A stretch of 64,000 bases of DNA. Source: Bradyrhizobium sp. YR681. Lineage in GTDB: Bacteria > Pseudomonadota > Alphaproteobacteria > Rhizobiales > Xanthobacteraceae. The stretch spans positions 51,014 to 115,013 of the forward strand of contig NZ_AKIY01000019.1 in the NCBI RefSeq assembly GCF_000282615.1. The letters are read 5' to 3'. A program made the translations under genes and the position numbers. The notes below the pieces were generated by a model. It worked only from the letters and a program-made list of their open reading frames with translations, made no database searches and had not been told where the DNA came from. Each line of letters starts with the position of its first letter. The first letter of the stretch is position 1. Below are positions 14,499 to 22,407 of this stretch, in pieces.

Positions 14499-15101
14499 AT
14501 GAAGGGCAAATATCCGAACGGCCTCGCCGAGGCGCTGGCACGACGCAGCAAGGACATGTCTCAGGCGGACCTCGCCCGGGCCGTGGGGACGAGCACGCAG
14601 CAGATCAACCGGTTGCTGCACGGCGAAAGGGAGATGACGGCGCTATGGGCTGAAAAGCTGGCGCCCGCATTACGCACATCTCCCGAAAAGCTCGTCTTCC
14701 CGGGACTGCGCACGTTCCGCGCCCCGCTGCTCTCATGGGTCAGCGCCGGCCGGCTCGCGCATCAGGAGGGTGTCCGCAAGACAGACGTGCGCAAATACGT
14801 GTATTTGGCCGACCTTCCGCGGGGTGACTGGATCGTGCTGGAGGTGGACGGCGATTCCATGGATCGCGTGGCGCCCCACGGCTCTTACATCTGCGTCAAT
14901 CTGGCCGACCAGCGAACCGTCAATGACAAGTTCTTCGTGTTCGCCACGCCGGAGGGCGACGCGACGTTCAAGCGGTTCAGGTCCGGCAATCCGCCGCGGC
15001 TTCAACCCTATTCCACAAATCCCGACCATGAGACCCTTCAGATGACGGGCGAAACGTCGGTTGTCGGCAGGGTCGGGCGGGTGATCAATGACCTGGAGTA
15101 A
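14499..15101 (+). CDS. CI-like lysogeny repressor (HTH + S24 peptidase)
   Basis: A 200-residue repressor. The XRE-type HTH is at residues about 20-45 (SQADLARAVGTSTQQINRLLHG). The LexA/S24 domain has the Ala83-Gly84 cleavage site in SAGRL, the nucleophile Ser120 in DGDSMD and the general-base Lys158 in ATFKRF. All catalytic parts are present, so RecA-stimulated induction after DNA damage is expected. The start at 14499 follows the second operator closely; an alternative ATG at 14457, with AAGGAG 12 bp upstream, would place that operator inside the gene. Confidence 0.9.
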   Translation: MKGKYPNGLAEALARRSKDMSQADLARAVGTSTQQINRLLHGEREMTALWAEKLAPALRTSPEKLVFPGLRTFRAPLLSWVSAGRLAHQEGVRKTDVRKYVYLADLPRGDWIVLEVDGDSMDRVAPHGSYICVNLADQRTVNDKFFVFATPEGDATFKRFRSGNPPRLQPYSTNPDHETLQMTGETSVVGRVGRVINDLE

Positions 15102-15122
15102 CGTCACCTAAAAGGCAACGAT

Positions 15123-15167
15123 CACCAATTTGGTGCAAGAAAGGTTTGACCGTACACCATTTTGGTG
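15123..15167. promoter_or_regulatory. Second operator pair, upstream of the rightward operon
   Basis: CACCAATTTGGTG at 15123-15135 and CACCATTTTGGTG at 15155-15167 match the cI/cro operators and lie between the repressor gene and the rightward phage operon. They suggest CI control of that operon. Centre spacing is 32 bp. Confidence 0.75.
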
Positions 15168-15173
15168 ATTTTT

Positions 15174-15189
15174 TGTTTCCCGTGAAACA
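15174..15189. promoter_or_regulatory. parS-like site
   Basis: TGTTTCCCGTGAAACA matches the chromosomal parS consensus TGTTTCACGTGAAACA at 15 of 16 positions. It lies between the second operator pair and the first gene of the rightward phage operon. Binding by host ParB or by the phage ParB-like protein is an inference. Confidence 0.5.
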
Positions 15190-15207
15190 CCACGGGAGAC
15201 CGCCGCC

Positions 15208-15681
15208 GTGTCGCGCCCAACCGACCTGTCCGCCGCCGACTTCGCTTTCCAGCTGAAGCTGCACGGCTTCATGCACCTTCGCGCCGAAGGCCGCTTCGCC
15301 GACGTCCGCGCCAAGGGCTGCCCGCGCACCGAGCCGGTGATGCGCGGCAAGCGCCTGAACCGCCAGGCGACGCTCGACGCGCTGATCCGCGACCGCAACG
15401 CCCGCAAGGACGCAGCGGCCGCCGCCGAAGCGGTCCAGATCGAGCGCGAACGCATCGCCGAGACCATCGCCCCGCGCGCCCTGCCCGCTGCCCGCGCCAG
15501 CCTCGAGGGCGCCGACGCGATCGCGCAGCTCGCCGACGACTTCATCACCATCACCACCCGCAGCGAAGGTGTCGCCCTGCCTGACCTGGTGCGCATGGGC
15601 TGGCGGAAATCGCAGGTGTACGCATGGCTAGAGGCCGCCCGCACGCTGGCCTATGCCCGGCAGAACGGGGCTGCGGTCTGA
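15208..15681 (+). CDS. Hypothetical phage protein, first gene of rightward operon
   Basis: A 157-residue protein starting at a GTG (GGGAG about nine bases upstream). Residues about 65-100 are an Ala/Glu/Arg-rich helix likely to form a coiled coil. The C-terminus (LPDLVRMGWRKSQVYAWLEAARTLAYAR) reads as a helix-turn-helix. It is probably expressed under the CACCANTTTGGTG operators. Function unknown. Confidence 0.7.
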   Translation: MSRPTDLSAADFAFQLKLHGFMHLRAEGRFADVRAKGCPRTEPVMRGKRLNRQATLDALIRDRNARKDAAAAAEAVQIERERIAETIAPRALPAARASLEGADAIAQLADDFITITTRSEGVALPDLVRMGWRKSQVYAWLEAARTLAYARQNGAAV

Positions 15682-15884
15682 TGTGCATCTATTTCCCCGA
15701 CCTGCTGCTGGTCTGCGGGTGCCCGGACTGCACCGTCTGCGTCGACCGCGAATTGCCGCTCGGACCGCCCACCACCATATCCGCGCGCGACATGCGCTGG
15801 CGCAAGCTGCTCGCCAGTCGCCATTTCATCGCCGTCGCGATCGAGGCCCCGCTGGCGTCGACACCCATCATCCGGAGCGCGTGA
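15681..15884 (+). CDS. Small Cys-rich phage protein
   Basis: A 67-residue protein (MCIYFPDLLLVCGCPDCTVCVDRE...) with four clustered Cys residues that could bind zinc. The ATG shares one base with the preceding stop (TGATG). Function unknown. Confidence 0.65.
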   Translation: MCIYFPDLLLVCGCPDCTVCVDRELPLGPPTTISARDMRWRKLLASRHFIAVAIEAPLASTPIIRSA

Positions 15885-15886
15885 CC

Positions 15887-16093
15887 ATGGGCACGCGCGC
15901 CAACCAACAACATCCCGGCTACTTCCTTCGCCTGCTCAAATTCAGCCCCTTTGAGCGGGCGCCGCGCGGCGGCTGGCGCTTCGGCACGCGACGCATTGGT
16001 GATGCGGTCGTCGCAAGGCTGGTCGCCAGCGGCCGCGCGGAGATCCGGGGCGAGCAGCTGATTGCCTGTCAGCGCCAGGAGGGCGAGCGATGA
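15887..16093 (+). CDS. Small hypothetical phage protein
   Basis: A 68-residue basic protein (MGTRANQQHPGYFLRLLKF...). The second half, ARLVASGRAEIRGEQLIACQ, resembles the end of a winged helix. The ATG at 15887 is two bases after the previous stop; a GTG at 15881 overlapping that stop is an alternative start. Confidence 0.6.
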   Translation: MGTRANQQHPGYFLRLLKFSPFERAPRGGWRFGTRRIGDAVVARLVASGRAEIRGEQLIACQRQEGER

Positions 16094-16491
16094 ACGTGCA
16101 GCCGGATACGCGCAAAGGTCTGTCGGACGCTGATCGCGCCGAGATCGAGCGGCTTTGCTCGACCATGGCGAAGCCGACGCCGGGCAAAATCTCTAACAAG
16201 ATCGGCCGTGACGTCGGGACCGTCGCATGGTTCATGATCACGCACGGCCTGATCGAGCGCAAAATTCAGTACGGCGGCCCCGCATCTTACATGCAGGGCG
16301 GCAAGGTGGTGTTTCGCTACACCGAGGAGCACGATCGCAAGATCGTCGCGATGCGGCGCGACGGAAAGTCTGTGCGCGAGATCGCCGCGGCCGTAACCGA
16401 TGAATTCGGCATCGCCCGCACGCCCCACAGTATCGACGTTCGGCTCAAGATGCTTGCGGCTTATGACGGCGGACCGGAGGACGGGCTTTGA
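16090..16491 (+). CDS. Phage DNA-binding-like protein with two helix-turn-helix segments
   Basis: A 133-residue protein. Both halves look like helix-turn-helix units: AKPTPGKISNKIGRDVGTVAWF and HDRKIVAMRRDGKSVREIAAAV. It overlaps both neighbours by 4 bases (ATGA; TTGA). A regulatory or recombination-directionality role is possible; none is shown. Confidence 0.65.
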   Translation: MNVQPDTRKGLSDADRAEIERLCSTMAKPTPGKISNKIGRDVGTVAWFMITHGLIERKIQYGGPASYMQGGKVVFRYTEEHDRKIVAMRRDGKSVREIAAAVTDEFGIARTPHSIDVRLKMLAAYDGGPEDGL

Positions 16492-16943
16492 CCGACGAAA
16501 CCCGACAATCAGCGACGCAATCCGTGTCGCACGTCGAGCGCCATCCGGGACCGTTTATTGGGCCGGACGTCGATCTTGCCCGAGCCTGCGCGGTGGTCAC
16601 CATAGCCGACTACGGCAACGACACGCCGGAAGAGCACCAGCGCATCATGGCCGGCGGCATCTGGAACGACCACATCGCCGTGCAGACGGCGTTGACGGCC
16701 ATCCACTCGATCCGGAAAGCCGATGGTCGCGCGGAGCTGCGGCAACTGATCAGCGACCTGTCGTCCGACCTGACCGACGAAGGCGCTAACTACTCGACCG
16801 AAGGTCTGCACGAAATGCGCCGGCGCGTCGCAAACGCGCTCGGCAAAGCGGAGTGCCCCGACTGGCTGCACGAGTATCTCGACGCCGAGGTGATCCAGTT
16901 TCCCAAGCAGCTAACCACGTCTCACCGGCCGGAGGGCAAATGA
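16488..16943 (+). CDS. Hypothetical phage protein
   Basis: A 151-residue acidic protein starting from a TTG that overlaps the preceding stop (TTGA). Residues about 105-140 (TEGLHEMRRRVANALGKAECPDW) form an amphipathic helix. No family recognised. Confidence 0.6.
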   Translation: MTDETRQSATQSVSHVERHPGPFIGPDVDLARACAVVTIADYGNDTPEEHQRIMAGGIWNDHIAVQTALTAIHSIRKADGRAELRQLISDLSSDLTDEGANYSTEGLHEMRRRVANALGKAECPDWLHEYLDAEVIQFPKQLTTSHRPEGK

Positions 16944-17197
16944 GCGTCAACATGATCATGGCCGGCGCGCTCTGGCGCGACCTCAACGCCCGAGGCGTGC
17001 GGCACCTCGACCTCGGCCATTGCGAGGCGATGGTCGCGCGCATGCTGGACTGCACCCGCGCCGTCGCGGCCCGGATCAGCGACGACGACAAGCCGCCGCG
17101 GCGCTGCGACACCGGCGAGGTCGATCTCGACCTCAGCTGTATGGTCTGCGGCGCCGTCGAGGGCGAGACGTGCCGGCAGCTGGAGGGGCGGCAGTGA
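16940..17197 (+). CDS. Hypothetical phage protein with Cys motif
   Basis: An 85-residue protein (MSVNMIMAGALWRDLNARG...) with a C-terminal CMVCGAVEGETC that could bind zinc. ATGA overlap with the previous gene, GTGA overlap with the next. Function unknown. Confidence 0.6.
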   Translation: MSVNMIMAGALWRDLNARGVRHLDLGHCEAMVARMLDCTRAVAARISDDDKPPRRCDTGEVDLDLSCMVCGAVEGETCRQLEGRQ

Positions 17198-17460
17198 CCA
17201 AGCTCCACTGGCAGGAAGGTGCATATCCCGGCGACAACCGCCGCCTGCTCATGTGCGGGACGGTCGCTGTCGGCGCCATCTTCCTCCCCGGGCCGCGCGC
17301 CCGCTACACGCGTTGGCGCGCATGGTGCACAGCCAGGATGAATGCGGCGGAAGGCACCGAACGAAACCCGGATCAGGCCAGGACGGAAGTCGAGAAGCGC
17401 TTCACCGAGTTTCTACACCTCGCCGGTCTCGCTCCCGCCGAGCCGAGGGACGACGCATGA
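17194..17460 (+). CDS. Hypothetical phage protein
   Basis: An 88-residue protein from a GTG start that overlaps the upstream stop. Its beta-rich N-terminal half (CGTVAVGAIFLPGPRARYTRWRAW) is followed by a helical tail. Function unknown. Confidence 0.6.
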   Translation: MTKLHWQEGAYPGDNRRLLMCGTVAVGAIFLPGPRARYTRWRAWCTARMNAAEGTERNPDQARTEVEKRFTEFLHLAGLAPAEPRDDA

Positions 17461-17693
17461 TCACCGAGGCGCAGCTGCTCGCCGACATCGCGCTGGTCTC
17501 CGAGATCATCCTCGCGCACGGCGAGAAATACGCGCCGCTGCTCGACCGGCTCGAGCAGGAGGTCGAGGCCCGCCGCCGCAGCGATCCCCTCAGCCGCGCC
17601 CGCATGCACCTGGCACGCTCGAACGCAGCGGGAACGAACACCCCGGCGCAGTGTGTATCAGAGTGTGTATCACCCGATTTGCCCCGCCGATAA
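17457..17693 (+). CDS. Last gene of the rightward phage operon
   Basis: A 78-residue protein, helical (MITEAQLLADIALVSEIILAH...) with a low-complexity tail encoded over a tandem GTGTGTATCA repeat (two copies within 17648-17670). It ends 41 bp before the CCA end of the tRNA gene, close to the presumed attachment site. Function unknown. Confidence 0.6.
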   Translation: MITEAQLLADIALVSEIILAHGEKYAPLLDRLEQEVEARRRSDPLSRARMHLARSNAAGTNTPAQCVSECVSPDLPRR

Positions 17694-17734
17694 CATCTTG
17701 AATTTGAAATGAGATTTTGTCGCGCCCGGCCCGG
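17694..17734. other. Presumed prophage/chromosome junction
   Basis: AT-rich 41-bp stretch between the last phage gene and the 3' end of the tRNA-Glu gene. Phage genes lie on the 3' side of the tRNA, the usual geometry for integration at a tRNA 3' end. The matching repeat at the other prophage end lies outside the window, so the att core cannot be defined. Confidence 0.45.
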
Positions 17735-17809
17735 TGGCGCTCCCTAGCGGAATCGAACCGCTCTCTCCACCGTGAAAGGGTGGCGTCCTAACCGATAGAC
17801 GAAGGGAGC
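17735..17809 (-). tRNA. tRNA-Glu (TTC anticodon)
   Basis: The minus strand folds as a complete tRNA. The acceptor GCTCCCT pairs with AGGGAGC, the anticodon stem-loop reads CACCCTTTCACGGTG with anticodon TTC, the T-loop is GGTTCGATTCC, the discriminator is G and CCA is encoded. It is the likely integration target of the adjacent prophage. Confidence 0.95.
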
Positions 17810-18032
17810 AACGCAGGGCCCCGTCGCTTGTGGCGACACGGCCGTACCGTCCGAGTCGTGCCCGGCGGCTTGCAGCGGGCGAACCTATAATGGCCTTTGC
17901 GCGCCTCGGCAAGCCGTTCGGGGCGGACTTTTGGAACCGGTGGATAGCGCCGCCCCCCGGGATCATTCGGGGGAGATTTCAACGGTTTCTTAGGGTTCCC
18001 GGAGGTAGCGCTGGAGCGGGAGATTTTTGCCA

Positions 18033-18287
18033 ATGCCACAGCCCAAGAAGCGCGCAGCCCGCAAGCTGCTGTCGCAGCATGCCTGGATCACGCTCGACGG
18101 CGGGTTCGCGGCACGGCATTGCCTGGTCCAGGACATCTCGAGCTCCGGCGCCAAGATCACCATGGACGAGGACGCCAGCCAGCTCCCGGGCGTGATCCGG
18201 ATGGCGTTCGCCCGCGATGCCCGCACCGGGCGGAGCTGCCAGGTGATCTGGCGCCGCGGCAAATCGGCCGGCATCAAGTTCATCTGA
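18033..18287 (+). CDS. Single-domain PilZ protein
   Basis: An 84-residue PilZ domain, a c-di-GMP-binding type module. It has a basic N-terminal switch region (KKRAARKLL), the LVQDISSSGAKI segment matching the D/NxSxxG motif, and a beta-rich end (CQVIWRRGKSAGIKF). The usual RxxxR is only approximate. The ATG at 18033 has GGGAG ten bases upstream; a TTG at 18027 is also possible. It is separated from the next gene by 168 bp. Confidence 0.8.
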   Translation: MPQPKKRAARKLLSQHAWITLDGGFAARHCLVQDISSSGAKITMDEDASQLPGVIRMAFARDARTGRSCQVIWRRGKSAGIKFI

Positions 18288-18455
18288 TCCCGCCAGACAT
18301 TGCCCGTGCCGCAGGTGCGGATGGGCGGACGGCGGGCCGGCCAATTTCCGCCGCGGCGCCATGAACCTCCCTGCCCCTCAGCTTCGACCAATGCTGGACG
18401 TTACGCCGCAGCCGGCGCCACGGCATCATCGAGATCGCAAGACCCGGGCAGGTGC

Positions 18456-19106
18456 ATGGAGCAGCGCAAATCCACCGTGGAAGACCAGTCCGGCGCCGCG
18501 CCGCCGCCCTGGATGCACCGCACGGCCCACGCTGCCCCGGAGCGGCGCGCCAAAATGCTGGAGCACATGGCCCGCGCCAGATCGCTTCCGCAAGCCCAGG
18601 CCGCGCCCGCGCCGGTGCAATCAGGCAAGAGCGGCACGGACCTGCTCGGCGATCTGATCGGCTACATTATCTTGTCCGGCTTCTTTGCGCTCGTCTTCAT
18701 GTCGCGCATCCCGCTTTATATCGGGGCCTTTCTCTTCCTCAGCGACGGCGAGCGGATCGAAACCGTGCTGTCGAAGGTCGGAATCCGCTTCGAGCCCGAT
18801 ACGATCGGACCGGATCTCGTCAAGGGCTTCGCGTCCTGGTTCGGGTGGTTCGCGCTGCTCGCCTCGCTGAAGGGGTCCGCTCCGGCCTTGATCGCGCCGT
18901 GGTTGCCACCGACCGAGTCATGGTCCCTCATCGCCGGCATCGCCCTTCTGCTCGCGAGCGTCGAAGCATGTGCCGCGTTCGCGGTGCGACAGGCATTGCC
19001 ATGGTTCGGATGGCAGAGCTGGCCGAACAGCCTGACCTGGACCACGATCAAGCTCGTCATTGCGATCGGGGTGCTGGCTCTGCTGATCCTGCTCGCCGCA
19101 CTATGA
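18456..19106 (+). CDS. Multi-pass membrane protein of unknown function
   Basis: A 216-residue protein with a soluble, charged N-terminal ~55 residues and four or five hydrophobic segments (near LIGYIILSGFFALVFM, PLYIGAFLFL, SWFGWFALLASL, SLIAGIALLLASVEA and the C-terminal IKLVIAIGVLALLILL). No catalytic motif seen and no family recognised. Confidence 0.7.
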   Translation: MEQRKSTVEDQSGAAPPPWMHRTAHAAPERRAKMLEHMARARSLPQAQAAPAPVQSGKSGTDLLGDLIGYIILSGFFALVFMSRIPLYIGAFLFLSDGERIETVLSKVGIRFEPDTIGPDLVKGFASWFGWFALLASLKGSAPALIAPWLPPTESWSLIAGIALLLASVEACAAFAVRQALPWFGWQSWPNSLTWTTIKLVIAIGVLALLILLAAL

Positions 19107-19197
19107 ACGACGTCAGGCCTCCGTAAGGCACGGCGGCTAGCCTCGAGGCACCGATTCACAGACACCGCTTCCCGCCGATGGCGCCAAGCAGCCAGAC

Positions 19198-19404
19198 ATG
19201 AGCCTCCTCGAGCCGCAAAAGCTGCGACAGATCGCGATCGTGTCGCGCGCGCTGGCACGCCAGGACGGTGTCGACTACCGGCAGACCTCGCGGCGCGAGC
19301 GCCATCTGTACCGCCGCGAAGCGATCATCACGCTGCTCGGCAACTGGACCCTCGACGACATCCGCTGCGCCAACGGCCTCATCGACAAACGCCGGGCCGG
19401 CTAG
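19198..19404 (+). CDS. Small conserved-looking hypothetical protein
   Basis: A 68-residue basic, helical protein (MSLLEPQKLRQIAIVSRALAR...) with a C-terminal TLDDIRCANGLIDKRR. It is isolated between the membrane protein and the second PilZ gene. Function unknown. Confidence 0.55.
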   Translation: MSLLEPQKLRQIAIVSRALARQDGVDYRQTSRRERHLYRREAIITLLGNWTLDDIRCANGLIDKRRAG

Positions 19405-19603
19405 CGGCCGCATCACCGCTCGCAATGACGCGGTTGTGAATTTGCCTGCCCCATCGACGGGACCTTATGCCGCTTCCCCCGGTGGATTACCTGCCCGTCA
19501 TTTACCGGAAATTTACCCCTGCTCATGGGCGGCGGTATCATTTGCTTAGAATTTGAACGCTACCGTGAATCTACGGAAACAGTCCGAAACACGATTGGCG
19601 CTC

Positions 19604-20230
19604 ATGTCCGTCTCCGAGTTCCTCAGGCAGCGTGCAGTGGAAGTCGCCGTGAGTGGCAGCTACTCGCTGCCGCGCTGGTACGATTGTGAGGGCAAGCTGC
19701 GCACTTTCGCCTGCCGGACCAAGCGCGTCTCGCCCTTCCGCATGATCGTGGACGTGCCCGTCGTCGGCAAGATCGGCGAGCGCGTGACCTCCTATTTCCA
19801 GGACTTCGGCGAATTCCAGTGCACCATCAGCGCCACGCTGAAATCGGGCTTCCTGATGGAACTCGACATGACGCGCGCGCGGCGCGCCTGGATGTCGGAA
19901 AAGCTGACCTGGCTGGAGAAAAAGCAGAAAGACGCCAGCGTTCAGGAGCTGCGCAACGACGCGCGCTTCGTCCCCCAGGTCTCGCACACCTTCCTGACGC
20001 TCGCCGACGGCAGCAGCCACCCCTGCTTCATCATCGACGTCTCCACGGCCGGCGTCGCCATATCCTGTGAGTACGATCCGCCGGTTGGAACCCCACTCGC
20101 GGTCGGCGCTTGCGTCGGGCGCGTCATCCGCAAATTCGACAACGGCTTCGCGGTCAGGTTCGCCGAAAAGCAGCAGCGCGACGACCTCGTCCGCCTGATC
20201 GTCCGCTCGCCCTTGCAGCAGTCGGCCTGA
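19604..20230 (+). CDS. Two-domain PilZ-type protein
   Basis: A 208-residue protein with a PilZ-like N-terminal half (RTFACRTKRVSPFRMIVDVPVVGKIGERV) and a second PilZ half with RNDARFVPQVS and FIIDVSTAGVAISCE, which match the RxxxR-like and DxSxxG elements. It may sense c-di-GMP and control surface or motility functions. The ATG at 19604 starts the conserved MSVSEFLRQR; earlier TTG and GTG codons are weaker candidates. Confidence 0.75.
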   Translation: MSVSEFLRQRAVEVAVSGSYSLPRWYDCEGKLRTFACRTKRVSPFRMIVDVPVVGKIGERVTSYFQDFGEFQCTISATLKSGFLMELDMTRARRAWMSEKLTWLEKKQKDASVQELRNDARFVPQVSHTFLTLADGSSHPCFIIDVSTAGVAISCEYDPPVGTPLAVGACVGRVIRKFDNGFAVRFAEKQQRDDLVRLIVRSPLQQSA

Positions 20231-20353
20231 GCCGGCCCGGGGCAATCTTAACTGTTTTTTAACTAAAGACTGGAGGCGGCGGCCGCTGCGCGATAGGCTG
20301 CAATCCAGCATGTCCGCAATCGTAGCGGGCCCTGAAATATTGGAAGTCCCGGA

Positions 20354-21361
20354 ATGTCCATCGCTGAGTTTGTCCCGGCATCGACCACCCAGAACGCTCC
20401 CACCGCAGCAAAGCCGCAGCTCCCGCCAGGCGTCGTCACCGAAGGCCCGCTCGTTCAGGCCAAGCTGCGCGAGAGCTATCTCCTGCTCGGCATCCTCTAT
20501 GTCGGCGCGGTCGCGGGCATCATCTGGGCCGTCACGCAAGGCATCGGAAAGGTCGAGCTGTTCACATTCGCCTGGATGTTCGCGCTGACGACGTTCGGCA
20601 TCGGCGCGGGCATGCACCGCCTGTTCGTCCATCGCAGCTTCCGCACCGGCCCGATCATGCGCGTGTTCTTCTGCGCCATCGCCCAGATGGCGGTGCAGGG
20701 CTCGATCGCGAAATGGGTCGCCAACCACCGCCGCCACCATCTCTATGCCGATGACGTCGGCGATCCCCACAGCCCGCAATTCGACGGCTTCGGCAATCGC
20801 TATGTCAGCGCGCTCAAGGGTTTCCTGCACGCCCAGGGCAGCTGGGTGTTCGACCAGGCCACCACCGACAACGAATACTACGCCAAGGACATCCTCGCCG
20901 ATCCCATTGCGATGTTCTTCGTGCGCACACGCTGGGTCTGGTACGGGATGTCGGCCGTCTTCATCCCCGGCGTGGTCGGCTACACCTTCGGCGGCGTGCA
21001 CACCATGATCGGCTGCGTGCTGTTCTCCGGCCTGCTCCGGGCCTATCTGCTGATTTTCGTCAGCCAGTTCACCGGCTCGATCTGCCACGCCTACGGCTAC
21101 CGACGCTTCGAGGTCGACGACGCCTCGACCAATGAGTTCGTGACCACGATCCTCACCTTCGGCGAGGGTCTGCACAACAACCATCACCGCTTCCCGCGGG
21201 ACGCCTATATCTCGCACGCCTGGTGGGAGATCGATCTCAACGGCCTGATCATTCTGGGCATGGAGAAGATCGGTCTCGTCCACGACGTCTTCCACGCCTC
21301 GCACCGTCAGTTGGAGCTGGCGTCCGAAGCCGAAGCGCAGGCGGCCACGACGGCACGCTGA
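20354..21361 (+). CDS. Membrane acyl-CoA (delta-9 type) fatty acid desaturase
   Basis: A 335-residue di-iron desaturase that introduces a double bond in acyl chains at the membrane. All three His boxes are present: HRLFVH, HRRHH and HNNHH, separated by hydrophobic helices as expected. It is a stand-alone gene with its own 120-bp upstream region and probably adjusts membrane fluidity. Confidence 0.9.
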   Translation: MSIAEFVPASTTQNAPTAAKPQLPPGVVTEGPLVQAKLRESYLLLGILYVGAVAGIIWAVTQGIGKVELFTFAWMFALTTFGIGAGMHRLFVHRSFRTGPIMRVFFCAIAQMAVQGSIAKWVANHRRHHLYADDVGDPHSPQFDGFGNRYVSALKGFLHAQGSWVFDQATTDNEYYAKDILADPIAMFFVRTRWVWYGMSAVFIPGVVGYTFGGVHTMIGCVLFSGLLRAYLLIFVSQFTGSICHAYGYRRFEVDDASTNEFVTTILTFGEGLHNNHHRFPRDAYISHAWWEIDLNGLIILGMEKIGLVHDVFHASHRQLELASEAEAQAATTAR

Positions 21362-21486
21362 AGCCGGCAGGCGGTGGCCTCCTCGGCCGTCTCGCCTGCC
21401 CTATCGCGGCCCCATTGCGGGATCAGCTTTTGGGGGTCCGTGCCTGATGCCGGACCTCATTTGCGGACTTGCGATCGGGGGACCGA

Positions 21487-21774
21487 ATGGCAGTCAACAG
21501 GATCACGGTCGATAAGATCAAAGTCGACAAGATCAAGGTCGAGAAGATCACTTGGGACAGGGTTGGCCGGGTCAACGAGCCCGGACGCTACATGTACACG
21601 TTCGGCTGGCTGACGATCACGGCCGGCGATCTCGATATCTGGAAACAATATCCGCAGGCCGCTTTCACCCTGCTCGCGCAGTTCCCGCGGCCGGATCAGG
21701 CGACCGGCGAGGAATATCATCTCGGCGCTTTCGATGTGGCGCCCGAGCCGGGGCCGCCGTTTACGACCCACTGA
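21487..21774 (+). CDS. Hypothetical protein with N-terminal DKIKV repeats
   Basis: A 95-residue protein. The N-terminus repeats a 5-residue unit (ITVDKIKVDKIKVEKIT), coded by tandem 15-bp units, which may form an amphipathic strand. The rest contains RYMYTFGWLTITAGDLDIW and an acidic end. Function unknown. The start is the ATG at 21487. Confidence 0.6.
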   Translation: MAVNRITVDKIKVDKIKVEKITWDRVGRVNEPGRYMYTFGWLTITAGDLDIWKQYPQAAFTLLAQFPRPDQATGEEYHLGAFDVAPEPGPPFTTH

Positions 21775-21913
21775 GGCCGGGCGCGGTCATACCCCTGCTC
21801 CCGCAGGTGCCGCCGATTCGAGCTGCCACAACGGTCATTTTGCGGCGGGAGCGATTGCGCAAACCGCAGGGCGGCCGCGGAACGCATGGCATGGGCGTTG
21901 CTTTCTTATCGCC

Positions 21914-22063
21914 ATGACCCATCTCGCCCCCACCGACCAAGCTTTCCTGCTGCTGCTGATTGCCGGCTGTCTCGGCTCATGCCTGATCCGCGCCTTCTGG
22001 GAGCTGGAGCAGGCCCGCGCCCGGCGTGTCGCGACGCAGCGCAGGCGCGCAACGAAAGCGTGA
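21914..22063 (+). CDS. Small membrane peptide
   Basis: A 49-residue protein with one hydrophobic helix (QAFLLLLIAGCLGSCLIRAF) and a basic tail (ARRVATQRRRATK). No domain recognised and no strong ribosome site; retained because of the clear hydrophobic-plus-basic pattern. Confidence 0.45.
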   Translation: MTHLAPTDQAFLLLLIAGCLGSCLIRAFWELEQARARRVATQRRRATKA

Positions 22064-22407
22064 CCAGGCCAATCCGGCCGGCCGCGCGTTGTCCGGACGC
22101 GCGTTGTCCGGAAGAGGCCGAGGCCACCTCTGGACTCGCTGCCTGCGTACGTGCATCGTGAATCAAGGAAACCCTAGCATTCCCTTGATCTGACTTATCA
22201 ATCACGGTCCAGCACCGGCCGTGAGATCGTTGCCATGGATGACGAGCTGGCCGTGTCATGCAATTGATTAGGCTCATGTTCTCGATGTGACGATCCCGAT
22301 GAACGCCGGCTGCCCCACTTGTTCAGCGAAGCGACAGCAAGCGCATGACACATGGTCGCATCGGTGGACGTAGATAAGCAGACCAAGGGAACCTATTTTC
22401 GGCGCCG
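22064..22407. other. Intergenic stretch without a supported gene
   Basis: 344 bp. A 15-bp unit ending GCGTTGTCCGGA is repeated in tandem near 22085-22113. No promoter or structured RNA could be recognised. The 3' part should hold the promoter of the PrsW-like gene. Confidence 0.5.

Noticed and set aside
19571..21304. Minus-strand frame of 577 codons opposite the PilZ and desaturase genes.
   Set aside because: Both genes on the plus strand carry family motifs. The antisense product does not.
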